Assembly (NCBI RefSeq): GCF_012927355.1
Contig: NZ_JABBGK010000001.1
Coordinates: 1-64,000 of the forward strand
Direction of reading: 5' to 3'
DNA from: Rhizobium terricola
GTDB lineage: Bacteria > Pseudomonadota > Alphaproteobacteria > Rhizobiales > Rhizobiaceae
DNA: 64,000 nt
The notes beneath the pieces were generated by a model. It had not been told where the DNA came from and did not search any database. It saw only the letters and a list, made by a program, of their open reading frames with translations. Below are positions 9,512 through 18,053 of this stretch, in pieces. The position numbers and the translations under genes are program-made. The stretch's first letter is position 1. Each line of letters opens with the position of its first letter.

Positions 9512-10379
9512 CGGCCTTTTCCGGTTGCGGCTTGCAGTAGATGACGAAGGGGCGCTCGTCGTCGGTGATGACCTTGAGCTGGCGGGCGTCGGCATCGTCG
9601 TGCAGGTCTGCGCCGCCTAGAACGAAATGGCGCAGCGCGCCGCCGAAGGCGGTCTTCAGGTTTTCCTCCGTGAAGGTGTCTTCCGTCGGGCCCGAGGCGA
9701 TCACCGTTCCCTTGACGAAAATCGTGCGGTCGCAGAAATCCGGCACGCTGCCGAGATTGTGGGTCGAGACCAGCATGACGCGACCCTCGTCGCGCAGATC
9801 TTTCATCAGCGAGATGATCTGTTCCTCGGTCGTCACGTCGACCCCGGTGAAGGGTTCGTCGAGCAGGATGACCTGACCTTCCTGGGCGAGCGCTCGGGCG
9901 AGGAAGACGCGCTTGCGCTGGCCGCCGGAGAGTTCGCCGATCTGGCGCTTTCGGTAGTCGCGCATGCCGACGCGGGCAAGCGCCTCCTCGACCTTTTCAT
10001 GGTCGCGGCGCGTCGGGATGCGCAGGAAGTTCATGTGCCCGTAGCGGCCCATCATCACCACGTCCTCGACCAGGACGGGGAAGTTCCAGTCGACCTCCTC
10101 GGCCTGAGGCACGTAGGCGATCAGGTTCTGTCGCAGCGCCTGATGAACACTCATGCCAAGCACCGAGATCTCGCCGTCTGCGAGGGGCACGAAGCCCATG
10201 ATCGCCTTGAAGAGGGTCGACTTGCCGGCGCCGTTTACGCCGACCAGCGCAGTAATGGTTCCCTTCGGGATGGCGAAGCTGGCATGGCGCAGCGCCGTCA
10301 GGCCGTTGCGATAGGTAACCGTCACGTCGCGGGCGGAAAGCCCGTCTGTCTTCGGTTTTCCGGAAGAGCCCATGATCAT
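9492..10379 (-). CDS. sitB: Manganese/iron ABC transporter ATPase SitB
   Basis: A 295-residue ABC ATPase with Walker [10 protein letters not shown], signature [15 protein letters not shown], Walker B VILLDEPF and an H-loop STHN. The order and the sequence [14 protein letters not shown] are characteristic of metal-type (MntA/ZnuC/SitB) ATPases. A roughly 60-residue C-terminal extension follows the ATPase core and includes [17 protein letters not shown]. Its ATG overlaps the sitA stop by 4 nt (ATGA), placing it second in sitABCD. It powers periplasmic Mn(II)/Fe(II) import. Confidence 0.93.
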   Translation of the reverse strand: MIMGSSGKPKTDGLSARDVTVTYRNGLTALRHASFAIPKGTITALVGVNGAGKSTLFKAIMGFVPLADGEISVLGMSVHQALRQNLIAYVPQAEEVDWNFPVLVEDVVMMGRYGHMNFLRIPTRRDHEKVEEALARVGMRDYRKRQIGELSGGQRKRVFLARALAQEGQVILLDEPFTGVDVTTEEQIISLMKDLRDEGRVMLVSTHNLGSVPDFCDRTIFVKGTVIASGPTEDTFTEENLKTAFGGALRHFVLGGADLHDDADARQLKVITDDERPFVIYCKPQPEKADDQSPA

Positions 10380-11263
10380 TTTGCCAGTCCTTGCGCGACG
10401 GTCGAAACCGTCGTCTTCAGAAGCTCCAGATAAGTCGGCACGGGACCATCCGCCTCGCTCAGGCTGTCGACATAGAGCACACCGCCATAGGCCGCGCCGG
10501 TTTCCTCGGCGACCTGCCGGGCCGGTTTGTCGGACACGGTGCTCTCGGAAAAGATCACGTGGACCTGGTGCTCACGCATGGCGTCGATGACCGCGCGCAC
10601 CTGCTGGGGCGTGCCCTGGGCATCGGCATTGACCGGCCAGAGGAACAGCTCCTTCAGCCCGAGATCGCGAGCGAGATAGGAAAAGGCGCCTTCGCTGGTG
10701 ACGAGCCAGCGTTTCTCGGCGGGGAGTGCCGCAATCTGTGCCTTCATGGGCTCGATCTCGGCGCGGATCTTGTCGGAATAGGCCTTGGCATTCGCTGCAT
10801 AGGCCTCGGCGTTTTCCGGATCGATGTCGGTCAGGGCCTTGCGGATGTTCTCGACATAGATGAGCGCGTTGTCGGGCGACATCCACGCATGCGGGTTGGG
10901 CTTGCCGTCATAGCCGCCCCCGGAGATGCTGATCGGCTGAACCCCGTCGCTGATGACCGCGCTCGGCACCGAACCCAGATTGGCGAGGAACTTTTCGAAC
11001 CAGCGTTCCAGGTTGAGGCCGTTCCACAGGACGAGGTCGGCATCGCTTGCCTTCAGGATGTCGCGCGGCGTCGGCTGGTAGTTATGGATCTCGGCGCCGG
11101 GTTTGGTGATGCTGTTGACCTCGGCGCGGTCGCCGGCAACGTTGGCCGCAATATCGGCGATCACGGTGAAGGTGGTGATGACCTTCGGTTTCTCTGCCGC
11201 TGCGAGCGGAAAGGGCAAAAACACCAGCGCGGCGGTCAGGACGCCTGCAATACGCATCAGCAT
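10376..11263 (-). CDS. sitA: Periplasmic manganese-binding protein SitA
   Basis: A 295-residue cluster A-I metal-binding lipocalin-fold-free SBP. A signal peptide covers residues 1-23 ([15 protein letters not shown]), so the protein is periplasmic and not a lipoprotein. Likely metal ligands are His in [12 protein letters not shown], His in [12 protein letters not shown], Glu in FSESTVSDK and Asp in YVDSLS, the His-His-Glu-Asp set of Mn/Fe-type SitA/PsaA proteins. The ATG at 11263 has GGAG six nt upstream; the frame stays open upstream, but that part reads as non-coding. It is the first gene of sitABCD. Two Fur-family-like boxes lie upstream, so control by the manganese regulator Mur is likely. 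Confidence 0.93.
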   Translation of the reverse strand: MLMRIAGVLTAALVFLPFPLAAAEKPKVITTFTVIADIAANVAGDRAEVNSITKPGAEIHNYQPTPRDILKASDADLVLWNGLNLERWFEKFLANLGSVPSAVISDGVQPISISGGGYDGKPNPHAWMSPDNALIYVENIRKALTDIDPENAEAYAANAKAYSDKIRAEIEPMKAQIAALPAEKRWLVTSEGAFSYLARDLGLKELFLWPVNADAQGTPQQVRAVIDAMREHQVHVIFSESTVSDKPARQVAEETGAAYGGVLYVDSLSEADGPVPTYLELLKTTVSTVAQGLAK

Positions 11264-11284
11264 GGATGGCTCCAAAAGGACTTC

Positions 11285-11300
11285 TTGCGAATAATTCTCA
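11285..11300. promoter_or_regulatory. Proximal Mur/Fur-type box of sitA
   Basis: On the minus strand this reads TGAGAATTATTCGCAA, with a GAATTATTC core typical of Fur-family boxes. It lies 22 nt before the sitA start. Rhizobial sitABCD operons are known to be repressed by the Fur homologue Mur under Mn sufficiency, through two upstream sites. The assignment rests on similarity and position. Confidence 0.6.
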
Positions 11301-11329
11301 TTAAAAGCTAAAGCGGAAATCACACTTGT

Positions 11330-11362
11330 CAATCTTTTTGCGAACCATTCGCAAAAAGATTG
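11330..11362. promoter_or_regulatory. 33-nt perfect palindrome, distal Mur-type box
   Basis: Arms of 15 nt (11330-11344 and 11348-11362, outer CAATCTTTTTG, inner CGAA/TTCG) flank CCA. The central TGCGAACCATTCGCA resembles Mur operators of alphaproteobacteria. It lies midway between sitA and the divergent His-rich gene at 11508, so it could serve both. The unusually long arms would also let a transcript form a hairpin. Confidence 0.6.
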
Positions 11363-11507
11363 TTCGCCGAGGGCTTTTTTGTCGTCGGACGCCGATGGTG
11401 GATCGGATTGTTGCGAGTGGATTAAACCTTCCTCAAGAACGATATGACAAGTATCGGCTCCAGTATTGCGTAAAACTGCGGGGCGTGAGCATGGCGGAGT
11501 TGTTGGC

Positions 11508-13205
11508 GTGAAGGGTCTTTTGAGCAAGATCCATCTGTCGCGTAAGATCGTGCTTGCCTTCGGCGGTGTGCTCGTGTTGTGCGGTGCGACCGGAGCGGCG
11601 GCCGTGTTCATCGGCGCCGACAAGATCCTCGGACCGTCCTTTGCCGAGTTGAACGGTCTCTCCTGCACCGAGGTGCAGGTCACCAAGATCAAGAAGAAGG
11701 ACCGGTTCTGGGTCCGCAAGTACATAACGACCGATGAGCCGGGCGATGGCCTGGCGCGCGTCAGGACGGCACTGCGCGTCGCGGGGGCCGTCTACGAGGC
11801 CGAAAAGCCGGATCTGGTCCAGGTCGTCGTGCTCGACAAGAGCGGGCCGAAGGACCGCTCCGCCATGCGCGGCCGCGCCATCGGCGCCGACGTCATCTTC
11901 GTTCCCGATCCGAGCCGCGTTCCCGAAGAGGCGAACGGAACGAAGCTCACCGCACGCTATGTCGACAAGCCGGCCAATGCGGAAGGGCTGTTCTACGGCG
12001 AGAAGATCGTGCTGCAGGACGCAGACATCGCAAATCTCGTCGCGCGCCTCGACGACAAGACGGATTGCATCAAGCCCGAGGTTGTTGTGCCGGAGGGCCA
12101 TGGCGCCCCGGCCGGCCACGGGGAAGCAAAGGGGCATGGAGAAGCCAAGGGTCACGGAGACGCCAGTGGCCATGGCGAGGCGGCTCCGGCCGGCGAACAC
12201 GGTGCGGAAGCCCCGGCCGACGCCCATGGCGAGGCTGCACCCGCCGAAGGGCACGGCGACCCGACCGCCGCTGAAGGCCATGGCGAAGGTGAAGCGGCTG
12301 CCGATCACGGCGCGGCCGAGAGCAAGGGCTGGTTTGCGTCGCTGACGGGCATGGTGTTCGGTAGCGAGGAAGCTCCGGCGGCAGCCGAGGGGCACGCCCC
12401 GGATGCCGGTCATGATGCAGCGGCTCCTGCCGAGGAGCCTGGTGCTGCGCCGGCCGAGGGCCATGGCGAGGTGCCGGCAGGCGAACAGCCGGCGGATGAC
12501 CATGCGGCGGCTCCTTCCGAAGGTCATGGCGAAGCGTCCGAGCCGGCGGCAGAGGCTGCTCATGCACCGGAAGCGCCGACGGCCGACGCTATAGCGCATG
12601 AAGCCGTCAAGGCCGAAACGCACGAACCTGCCGCTGCGGAAGCTGCACAGGGCGGCTGGTTCTCCTCGCTGAAGGGTATGGTACTCGGGGCCGAAGAAGA
12701 TCCGGCGGCCAAGTCTCCGCTCGCGGCCGCAACGGCCGATCATGAGGCCGCGCCCGCCAAGGCCGAAGTTCATGCGGCGCCAGAGGACCATAAGGCGGCG
12801 CCGGTCGCACACCAGGCCGCTCCCGTCTCGGCGGACGATCATCCGGCACCGGATGCGCATGATGCGACGCCCGTCGCACAGGAGGCCGCTCCGGCCGAGG
12901 CCGAGGGGCATGCTGCGACCGAAGCGGACGCTTCCGCCGAAGGGCACGCTGCCGCACCCGCTCCGGCCCAGGAGGGCACCAAGGCTAGCGCCGCCGGTGC
13001 TGCCTGGTTGAAGAAGCTGCGCGAGAAGCCGCTCGAAAGCGGTCACGACGGTGCGGCTGCCGCGGCGCCGGCTGCCGATGCCCACGCGGCCGAAGGACAT
13101 GACGGTGCTTCCGCCGGGGAAATCCCGGCCGAAGACAGCCTCATCCTGCCGCCGAAGGCGAGTGACAAGCCCGAGGGCGAGCAGAAGGCAGAGGCCGGCC
13201 ACTGA
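11508..13205 (+). CDS. Membrane-anchored protein with long Ala/Gly/His-rich tail
   Basis: I do not recognise a named family. The protein has 565 residues from GTG 11508, which has GGCGGAG upstream; a TTG at 11466 is possible. A single N-terminal transmembrane helix lies at about residues 13-35 (IVLAFGGVLVLCGATGAAAVF). A compact domain follows to about residue 190 (SCTEVQVTKIKKKDRFWVRK, VVVLDKSGPKDRSAMRGRA). From about 190 to the end it is low-complexity Ala/Pro/Glu/Gly/His with nine GHG units and about 30 His, probably disordered and facing the periplasm. The tail is punctuated by related aromatic segments, GWFASLTGMVFGSEE (274), GWFSSLKGMVLGAEE (383) and AAWLKKLREKP (W500). It is divergent from sitA. 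Metal buffering or peptidoglycan spanning are possible roles; both are guesses. Confidence 0.8.
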   Translation: MKGLLSKIHLSRKIVLAFGGVLVLCGATGAAAVFIGADKILGPSFAELNGLSCTEVQVTKIKKKDRFWVRKYITTDEPGDGLARVRTALRVAGAVYEAEKPDLVQVVVLDKSGPKDRSAMRGRAIGADVIFVPDPSRVPEEANGTKLTARYVDKPANAEGLFYGEKIVLQDADIANLVARLDDKTDCIKPEVVVPEGHGAPAGHGEAKGHGEAKGHGDASGHGEAAPAGEHGAEAPADAHGEAAPAEGHGDPTAAEGHGEGEAAADHGAAESKGWFASLTGMVFGSEEAPAAAEGHAPDAGHDAAAPAEEPGAAPAEGHGEVPAGEQPADDHAAAPSEGHGEASEPAAEAAHAPEAPTADAIAHEAVKAETHEPAAAEAAQGGWFSSLKGMVLGAEEDPAAKSPLAAATADHEAAPAKAEVHAAPEDHKAAPVAHQAAPVSADDHPAPDAHDATPVAQEAAPAEAEGHAATEADASAEGHAAAPAPAQEGTKASAAGAAWLKKLREKPLESGHDGAAAAAPAADAHAAEGHDGASAGEIPAEDSLILPPKASDKPEGEQKAEAGH

Positions 13206-13416
13206 CCGTCGGCGAAGGGATGACGCGGGCGGCCTGACGCCGCCGCGTCCCTCATTTTCAGGCGATTTTCCGATTGTCTTCGCGCAGCCGGCGAAAGCCG
13301 GCAGTTGCGCATAACTCTCGACCGTTTCTCATAGCTTTTAGGTTCCCTCCGGGCATTGGCGCAAAAATCGCGGGTCGCTATCACAGGATGCCAGCGATTG
13401 AACGAGGGAAGTTGCC

Positions 13417-14286
13417 GTGCGCGTCGCCATTGTTTTTGCAAGCCTGTTCCTGACCACAACAACAGTCGCCTGGGCGGAAGACCCGTTCGAGGGCAGCCAG
13501 CGCGGCATGCTCAGCGTGACGCTGGAGCTTTCCGGCACCAACCGTGTCGATCTGCCGAATGGCGTCGAGTGGGCGGCAATCGAGGCCAGACGGTCGATGG
13601 CCGTCGAGTTCGAGCTCGTCGACGTGGGCAATGACGGGCTGCCGATCGTCGCGGCGAAGCGGGACGGTCCCGTGCTTTCTCCGGAGATGGACGGCCTGAA
13701 AGGCAAGATCGAGGCGTGCGGGGATGATCAGGCCTGTCTGGCGCGGACGATGATGGAGTTCGCGGCGGCCGGCGGCGGTGGTGCCAATGTCTTCCAGCAG
13801 ATGACCGGACAGCAGCCCGGGCGTTACCGGAATTTTGCCGGAGACAGGTCCGGAACCTGCGCCAAGGGCACCTTGGTGGTGAAGGATGTCCTGACCGGCG
13901 TCTATATTCCGCCGCCGGAGCCGGCCAGGGCGTACAGGTTCACGCGGAACGGGAGCCGCGAGCTGCCCGCGACGGACGCAGCGTTCACCGACGCCGTCTG
14001 CGGCATCGAGATGACGCTCGATACGGTGGCGAACACGATCAGCCTGCGCCTGCCGGCCTCGCTGGCGGTCGGGGTTTCGCTAGGCGCCGGCGCCTTCACC
14101 GACGAACGCGCTGTAAAGCTGGTCGAGGGCGATCGGTTCATCGCCATTCATGACCAGCCTGCCGGTGGCCCCGGCGCCTGGGGCGGCAGCGCCGAAATCG
14201 CGAATGCCGGCTCGGCCTCGCACAATTCCGGCCAGGTCGTGGCGCCGTTGAAGGGTCGGCTGGAATGGCACTTTTCCGAACGTTGA
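13417..14286 (+). CDS. Secreted hypothetical protein
   Basis: A 289-residue protein from GTG 13417, with GAGGGAAG nine nt upstream. Residues 1-20 are a signal peptide (IVFASLFLTTTTVAWA). No catalytic motif was recognised. A CGDDQACLARTMMEFAAAGGGG segment (about residues 103-127) and further cysteines in SGTCAKG and DAVCGIEM suggest disulphides in a periplasmic, mainly beta protein. The C-terminal part (GRLEWHFSER) ends cleanly. It is 211 nt after the His-rich gene on the same strand, with no obvious terminator between them. Confidence 0.75.
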   Translation: MRVAIVFASLFLTTTTVAWAEDPFEGSQRGMLSVTLELSGTNRVDLPNGVEWAAIEARRSMAVEFELVDVGNDGLPIVAAKRDGPVLSPEMDGLKGKIEACGDDQACLARTMMEFAAAGGGGANVFQQMTGQQPGRYRNFAGDRSGTCAKGTLVVKDVLTGVYIPPPEPARAYRFTRNGSRELPATDAAFTDAVCGIEMTLDTVANTISLRLPASLAVGVSLGAGAFTDERAVKLVEGDRFIAIHDQPAGGPGAWGGSAEIANAGSASHNSGQVVAPLKGRLEWHFSER

Positions 14287-14321
14287 ACAATCCAGGCGCA
14301 AGGCCGAGTCGGGCGGAAGAC

Positions 14322-14353
14322 AAAAAAGAAGGCGGCGCCGAAGCACCGCCTTC
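14322..14353 (-). terminator. Intrinsic terminator of lysS
   Basis: Minus-strand hairpin: stem GAAGGCGG / CCGCCTTC (arms 14346-14353 and 14328-14335) with a 10-nt loop, followed by a run of six T (14322-14327 as A on the plus strand). It lies 28 nt past the lysS stop. Confidence 0.85.
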
Positions 14354-14380
14354 TAGAAATGTCCTGCTGGAATAGATCGA

Positions 14381-15877
14381 TCAGTCGGCCTTGTTGCGGC
14401 GGGCCGGAAACAGGATGACGTCACGGATCGACGGTGCGTTGGTCAGCACCATGACCAGACGGTCGACGCCGATGCCGAGGCCACCGGCCGGCGGCATGCC
14501 CTGGTCCATCGCATCGAGGAATTCCTCGTCGAGGGCCTTTTCCTTTTCGCCACGGGCGTGGGCCTGGGTCAGCTGCTCGACCATGCGGCCGCGCTGCTCT
14601 TCCGGGTCGTTGAGTTCGGAGAAGGCGTTGCCGAGTTCCCAGCCGTTGACATAGGTCTCGAAGCGCTCGACGAGGCGCGGTTCGCCCGGCACTTCCTTGG
14701 CGAAGGGCGAAATGTCCTTCGGGAAGTGGATGACGTGTGCCGGCTGGATCAGGTCGCCCTCGACCGTTTCCTCGAAGACGAAAGCGAGGCATTCGCCCCA
14801 GGTCGCATCCTTCTCGACTTCGAAGCCTGCATGGCGGGCGGCGGCGCGCGCCTCCTCGTCGGTCTTGATCGCGAGGAAGTCGATACCTGTCTTCTCCTTG
14901 ACGGCGCCCGGCATGGAGATGCGGCGGAACGGACCCTTGAAGGAGAGAACCTTGTCGCCGTAGGGCACCTCGGTCGTGCCATGGAGGCTCATCGCTAGTT
15001 CCGAGAACATGCGTTCGACGAGGTCCATGATGTCCTCGTAGTCTGCATAAGCCCAGTAGCACTCCATCATGGTGAATTCCGGATTGTGCCGGGTGGAGAC
15101 GCCTTCGTTGCGGAAGTTGCGGTTGATCTCGAACACCTTGTCGGACAGGCCGGAGACCAGCGTGCGCTTGAGGAACAGTTCCGGCGCGATGCGCAGGTAC
15201 ATGTCCATCTTCAGCGTGTTGTGATGGGTCTTGAACGGCTCGGCGGTCGCGCCGCCATAGACAGTCTGCAGCATCGGCGTTTCGACTTCCATGAAGCCGT
15301 CGCCTTCCATGAAGCGGCGGACGCCGGAGATGATCCTGGAGCGCTGCTGGAAGCGCAGCTTCGAGTCCTCGTTGGTGAGGAGGTCGAGATGGCGCTTGCG
15401 GTAGCGAAGCTCGATGTCGGCGAGACCGTGATACTTCTCCGGCATCGGGAGCAGCGTCTTGGTGAGCATGATGATCTCATGCGCGTTGATCGTCAGCTCG
15501 CCGCGCTTGGTGCGACGCACCTGGCCCTTGACGCCGATGATGTCGCCGAGGTCGATCATCGGCAGCAGCGCGCGGGCTTCTTCAGGGGTCATGTCCTTGT
15601 GGCTGAAGATCTGGATCTTGCCCGAGGCGTCATGGATGTCCATGAACATGCCGGAATTGCGCGAAGAATAGACGCGGCCGGCCACCGTGATGATATCGTC
15701 CGACTCCTGATCCGGCTCCAGCCCTGCATATTTCTCGGCGAATTCCGCATTGGTCATCGTGCGGTGGAAATGGGCCGGATAGACGTCGCCGACGGTCTTG
15801 CGCAGCTGGTCAAGCTTCTGGCGACGGACCTCGGTCGGGTCGGAGGAGAGGGCGGTTTCGGTCTTCTGTTCGGTCAT
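14381..15877 (-). CDS. lysS: Lysyl-tRNA synthetase, class II
   Basis: A 498-residue class II synthetase. The N-terminal OB-fold anticodon-binding domain covers about residues 60-170 (VAGRVYSSRNSGMFMDIHDASG). Class II motif 1 is near VRRFMEGDGFMEVETPML, motif 2 is FEINRNFRNEGVSTRHNPEFTM, and motif 3 is GLGIGVDRLVMVLT near the C-terminus. It attaches lysine to tRNA-Lys in the cytosol. The ATG at 15877 gives MTEQKTETAL; the frame is open further upstream through the repeat, but that part is not protein-like. It follows gltX on the same strand, separated by a RIME-like element. Confidence 0.97.
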   Translation of the reverse strand: MTEQKTETALSSDPTEVRRQKLDQLRKTVGDVYPAHFHRTMTNAEFAEKYAGLEPDQESDDIITVAGRVYSSRNSGMFMDIHDASGKIQIFSHKDMTPEEARALLPMIDLGDIIGVKGQVRRTKRGELTINAHEIIMLTKTLLPMPEKYHGLADIELRYRKRHLDLLTNEDSKLRFQQRSRIISGVRRFMEGDGFMEVETPMLQTVYGGATAEPFKTHHNTLKMDMYLRIAPELFLKRTLVSGLSDKVFEINRNFRNEGVSTRHNPEFTMMECYWAYADYEDIMDLVERMFSELAMSLHGTTEVPYGDKVLSFKGPFRRISMPGAVKEKTGIDFLAIKTDEEARAAARHAGFEVEKDATWGECLAFVFEETVEGDLIQPAHVIHFPKDISPFAKEVPGEPRLVERFETYVNGWELGNAFSELNDPEEQRGRMVEQLTQAHARGEKEKALDEEFLDAMDQGMPPAGGLGIGVDRLVMVLTNAPSIRDVILFPARRNKAD

Positions 15878-15913
15878 CGTGTGTTTGCCTTCGGCGGCTG
15901 TCGTCGTTTCGGT

Positions 15914-16087
15914 CACCCCCCTCTGCCCTGCCGGGCATCTCCCCCTCAAGGGGGGAGATCGGATGGGGGTACGCTATTCGCTCCCCTCTGACGGTGCTGC
16001 CGACATGTCATGAGTTTGAGGCACTGGGCCGGCCACTCGATAATCTCCCCCCTCGAGGGGGAGATGCCCGGCAGGGCAGAGGGGGGT
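15914..16087. repeat. RIME-like palindromic element (family 1), full copy
   Basis: The left unit (15914-15959: CACCCCCCTCTGCCCTGCC, then GGGCATCTCCCCCTCAAGG and GGGGAGAT) recurs inverted as the right unit (16043-16087). Each unit contains its own CTCCCCC..GGGGGAG hairpin, so the element is a large inverted repeat of small palindromes, as described for Rhizobium-specific intergenic mosaic elements. A second copy is at 36341-36485. It fills the gltX-lysS intergenic region. Confidence 0.8.
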
Positions 16088-16125
16088 ATTATCTGCACCG
16101 CCCGTTGAGGCGGCACTCAATCAAA

Positions 16126-17583
16126 TCAGTTCTGCGCGCCCGCCATCGCGGTCAGCACCTGGATCGCGACCTTCAGGCGCTGGCGCACGACCGACCGGCC
16201 GAGCAGCGCCATGCTGTCGAACAGCGGCAGCGAGCGCTGGCTGCCGGAGACGGCGACGAAGAGCGGCGGGGTGACGACGCGGAGCTTCTTGCCCATGCGG
16301 TCGGAGATCGCGCGCAGCTCTTCCTCGATCGTCGCGACGTTCCATTCGAGGATCTTTTCGAGATCTGCCTGGACGGTGGTGACGATTTCAAGGGTTTCTG
16401 CCGGGCTGGTCTTCAGGCCGCCGAAGGAAGCGGGCGTCAGGCCGACATCGTTCGCCAGCAGGAAGCCGGCGAGCGGCGGCAGTTCACCGAGCTTGGTGAC
16501 TCGGCTCTGGGCGAGCTTCAGGCCTTCGACCAGTCTGTCGTTTTCCATCGACCAGTCGAGCACGCGGGCGATGAAGTCTTCCGGCGAAAGCTTCTCGCGC
16601 AGCCAGCGGCCGTTCAGCCAGTCGAGCTTCTGGATGTCGAAGATCGCGCCGGCCTTGTTGAGGTGGTCGGGGTCGAACTTTTCGATCAGATCCGCCATGT
16701 CCAGCAGTTCCTCGCCTTCGGCGATCTGGATGAAGAACAGGCCGAGGAAGTTCATCAGCGCTTCCGGCAGGTAGCCGAGGGCCGAGTAGTAAGAGATCGA
16801 GGTCGGGTTCTTGCGCTTGGAGAGCTTGGACTTGTCGTGATTGCGCATCAACGACAGGTGCAAAAACTTCGGCGGCTCAAGGCCAAGATGACGGTAGATC
16901 AGGATGTGCTTCGGCACCGACGCCAGCCATTCCTCGCCGCGGGCGACGTGGGTGATCTTCATCAGGTGATCGTCGACGACGTTCGCCATGTGATAGGTCG
17001 GCATGCCGTCGGCCTTCAGCAGGACCTGCATGTCGACGCTTTCCCACGGGATGGACACGTCGCCATAGACGCCGTCGTGGAAATCGCAGGAGCCTTCGGT
17101 CGGGACCTTGAGGCGCACGACATGCGGCTCGCCGGCTTCAACGCGGGCGGTCACTTCCTCGGCCTTCAGGTTGAGGCAAAGGCCGTCATAGCCCGGGGGC
17201 TTGCCGGCGGCGCGCTGGGCCTCGCGCATCTGCTCCAGCCGCTCGGGCGTGCAGAAGCAGCGGAAGGCGCCGCCGTCCTTGACCATCTTCTCGACGAACG
17301 GGCGATAGATGTCCTTGCGCTCGGACTGGCGATAGGGACCGTAGGGGCCGCCGACGTCGGGACCTTCCGACCAGGTCAGCCCGGTCCATTTGAGCGCGTC
17401 CAGAACCTTCTGCTCGAACTCGGCGGTCGAGCGGGTCGCGTCGGTATCCTCGATGCGCAGGATGAACTCGCCACCAAATTTCTTGGCGAAGAGGTAGTTG
17501 AACAGCGCGATATAGGCGGTGCCCACATGGGGCTCGCCAGTCGGGGAGGGTGCGATGCGGACGCGAACGCCGGAAGTGCTCAT
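16126..17583 (-). CDS. gltX: Glutamyl-tRNA synthetase
   Basis: A 485-residue class I synthetase. The HIGH-type motif is APSPTGEPHVGTAY (about residues 11-24), and the KMSKS-type motif is KLSKRK in MRNHDKSKLSKRKN. The catalytic Rossmann domain is split by FCTPERLEQMREAQ, and a C-terminal helical anticodon-binding domain follows. The HIGH site reads HVGT, as commonly seen in GluRS. The ATG at 17583 starts MSTSGVRVRIAPS. Rhizobia often carry two GluRS genes; whether this is the discriminating one cannot be decided here. The RIME-like repeat and lysS follow downstream. Confidence 0.96.
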   Translation of the reverse strand: MSTSGVRVRIAPSPTGEPHVGTAYIALFNYLFAKKFGGEFILRIEDTDATRSTAEFEQKVLDALKWTGLTWSEGPDVGGPYGPYRQSERKDIYRPFVEKMVKDGGAFRCFCTPERLEQMREAQRAAGKPPGYDGLCLNLKAEEVTARVEAGEPHVVRLKVPTEGSCDFHDGVYGDVSIPWESVDMQVLLKADGMPTYHMANVVDDHLMKITHVARGEEWLASVPKHILIYRHLGLEPPKFLHLSLMRNHDKSKLSKRKNPTSISYYSALGYLPEALMNFLGLFFIQIAEGEELLDMADLIEKFDPDHLNKAGAIFDIQKLDWLNGRWLREKLSPEDFIARVLDWSMENDRLVEGLKLAQSRVTKLGELPPLAGFLLANDVGLTPASFGGLKTSPAETLEIVTTVQADLEKILEWNVATIEEELRAISDRMGKKLRVVTPPLFVAVSGSQRSLPLFDSMALLGRSVVRQRLKVAIQVLTAMAGAQN

Positions 17584-17996
17584 GGGAATCTTGCTCGTGG
17601 TGACGTGCGGTGTGATCGAGCGGTGGCCCGCCGGATCCTCGAAAAAGGGAAAACAATCGGCGGACGACGGGAAAACGCCTGAACTGCGCGTCAATCCTAT
17701 CCTTTCCGCTGCGTGGCCTTAGGCCATATTCAGCCGCGGGCGTCAAGGAAAACTGCGGTGCGGACAGGGCATGGCTGCGATGCCGGAAATGGAAATTCGT
17801 CATTTCGTAAAAAAATACGAAAGAGGGGGAACCACTCGTCCCTGTGCGCGTTCTTCCGCCAGAACGCCGGCCGTGCCAACCGGACGCGACGGGTAAAGGG
17901 GAACACGGGGATTTTTCCGGTTTCTCTCCGTGGCCAACGAAATGGCAGACGAGCCCCTCACCAGTCCGGCCGCGTTCGCCCCTAGTCCCCGCCCTG
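17584..17996. other. 413-nt gene-free region upstream of gltX
   Basis: This region should contain the gltX promoter. It also holds a short AT palindrome, TTTCGTA (17803-17809) and TACGAAA (17816-17822), around six A. Several frames are open but lack a convincing start or composition. No tRNA cloverleaf was found. Confidence 0.6.
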
Positions 17997-18027
17997 AAAA
18001 GCCTGCATCCCGCCGATGCAGGCTTTT
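17997..18027. terminator. Bidirectional intrinsic terminator
   Basis: Perfect 13-nt stem AAAAGCCTGCATC / GATGCAGGCTTTT with loop CCGCC. It lies 27 nt past the stop of the SLC13 permease gene on the minus strand and provides U-runs in both directions. Confidence 0.85.
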
Positions 18028-18053
18028 CTCCTTTTCGATGGAGCGTATCGGTT

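Noticed and set aside
11508..13205. The GHG-rich gene as a CRISPR-like or satellite DNA repeat
   Set aside because: The repeats are irregular at the DNA level, keep one frame throughout and code for a single protein.
17713..17985. A 90-codon plus-strand frame upstream of gltX
   Set aside because: GTG start without a ribosome site, and a basic, low-information translation. Treated as non-coding.
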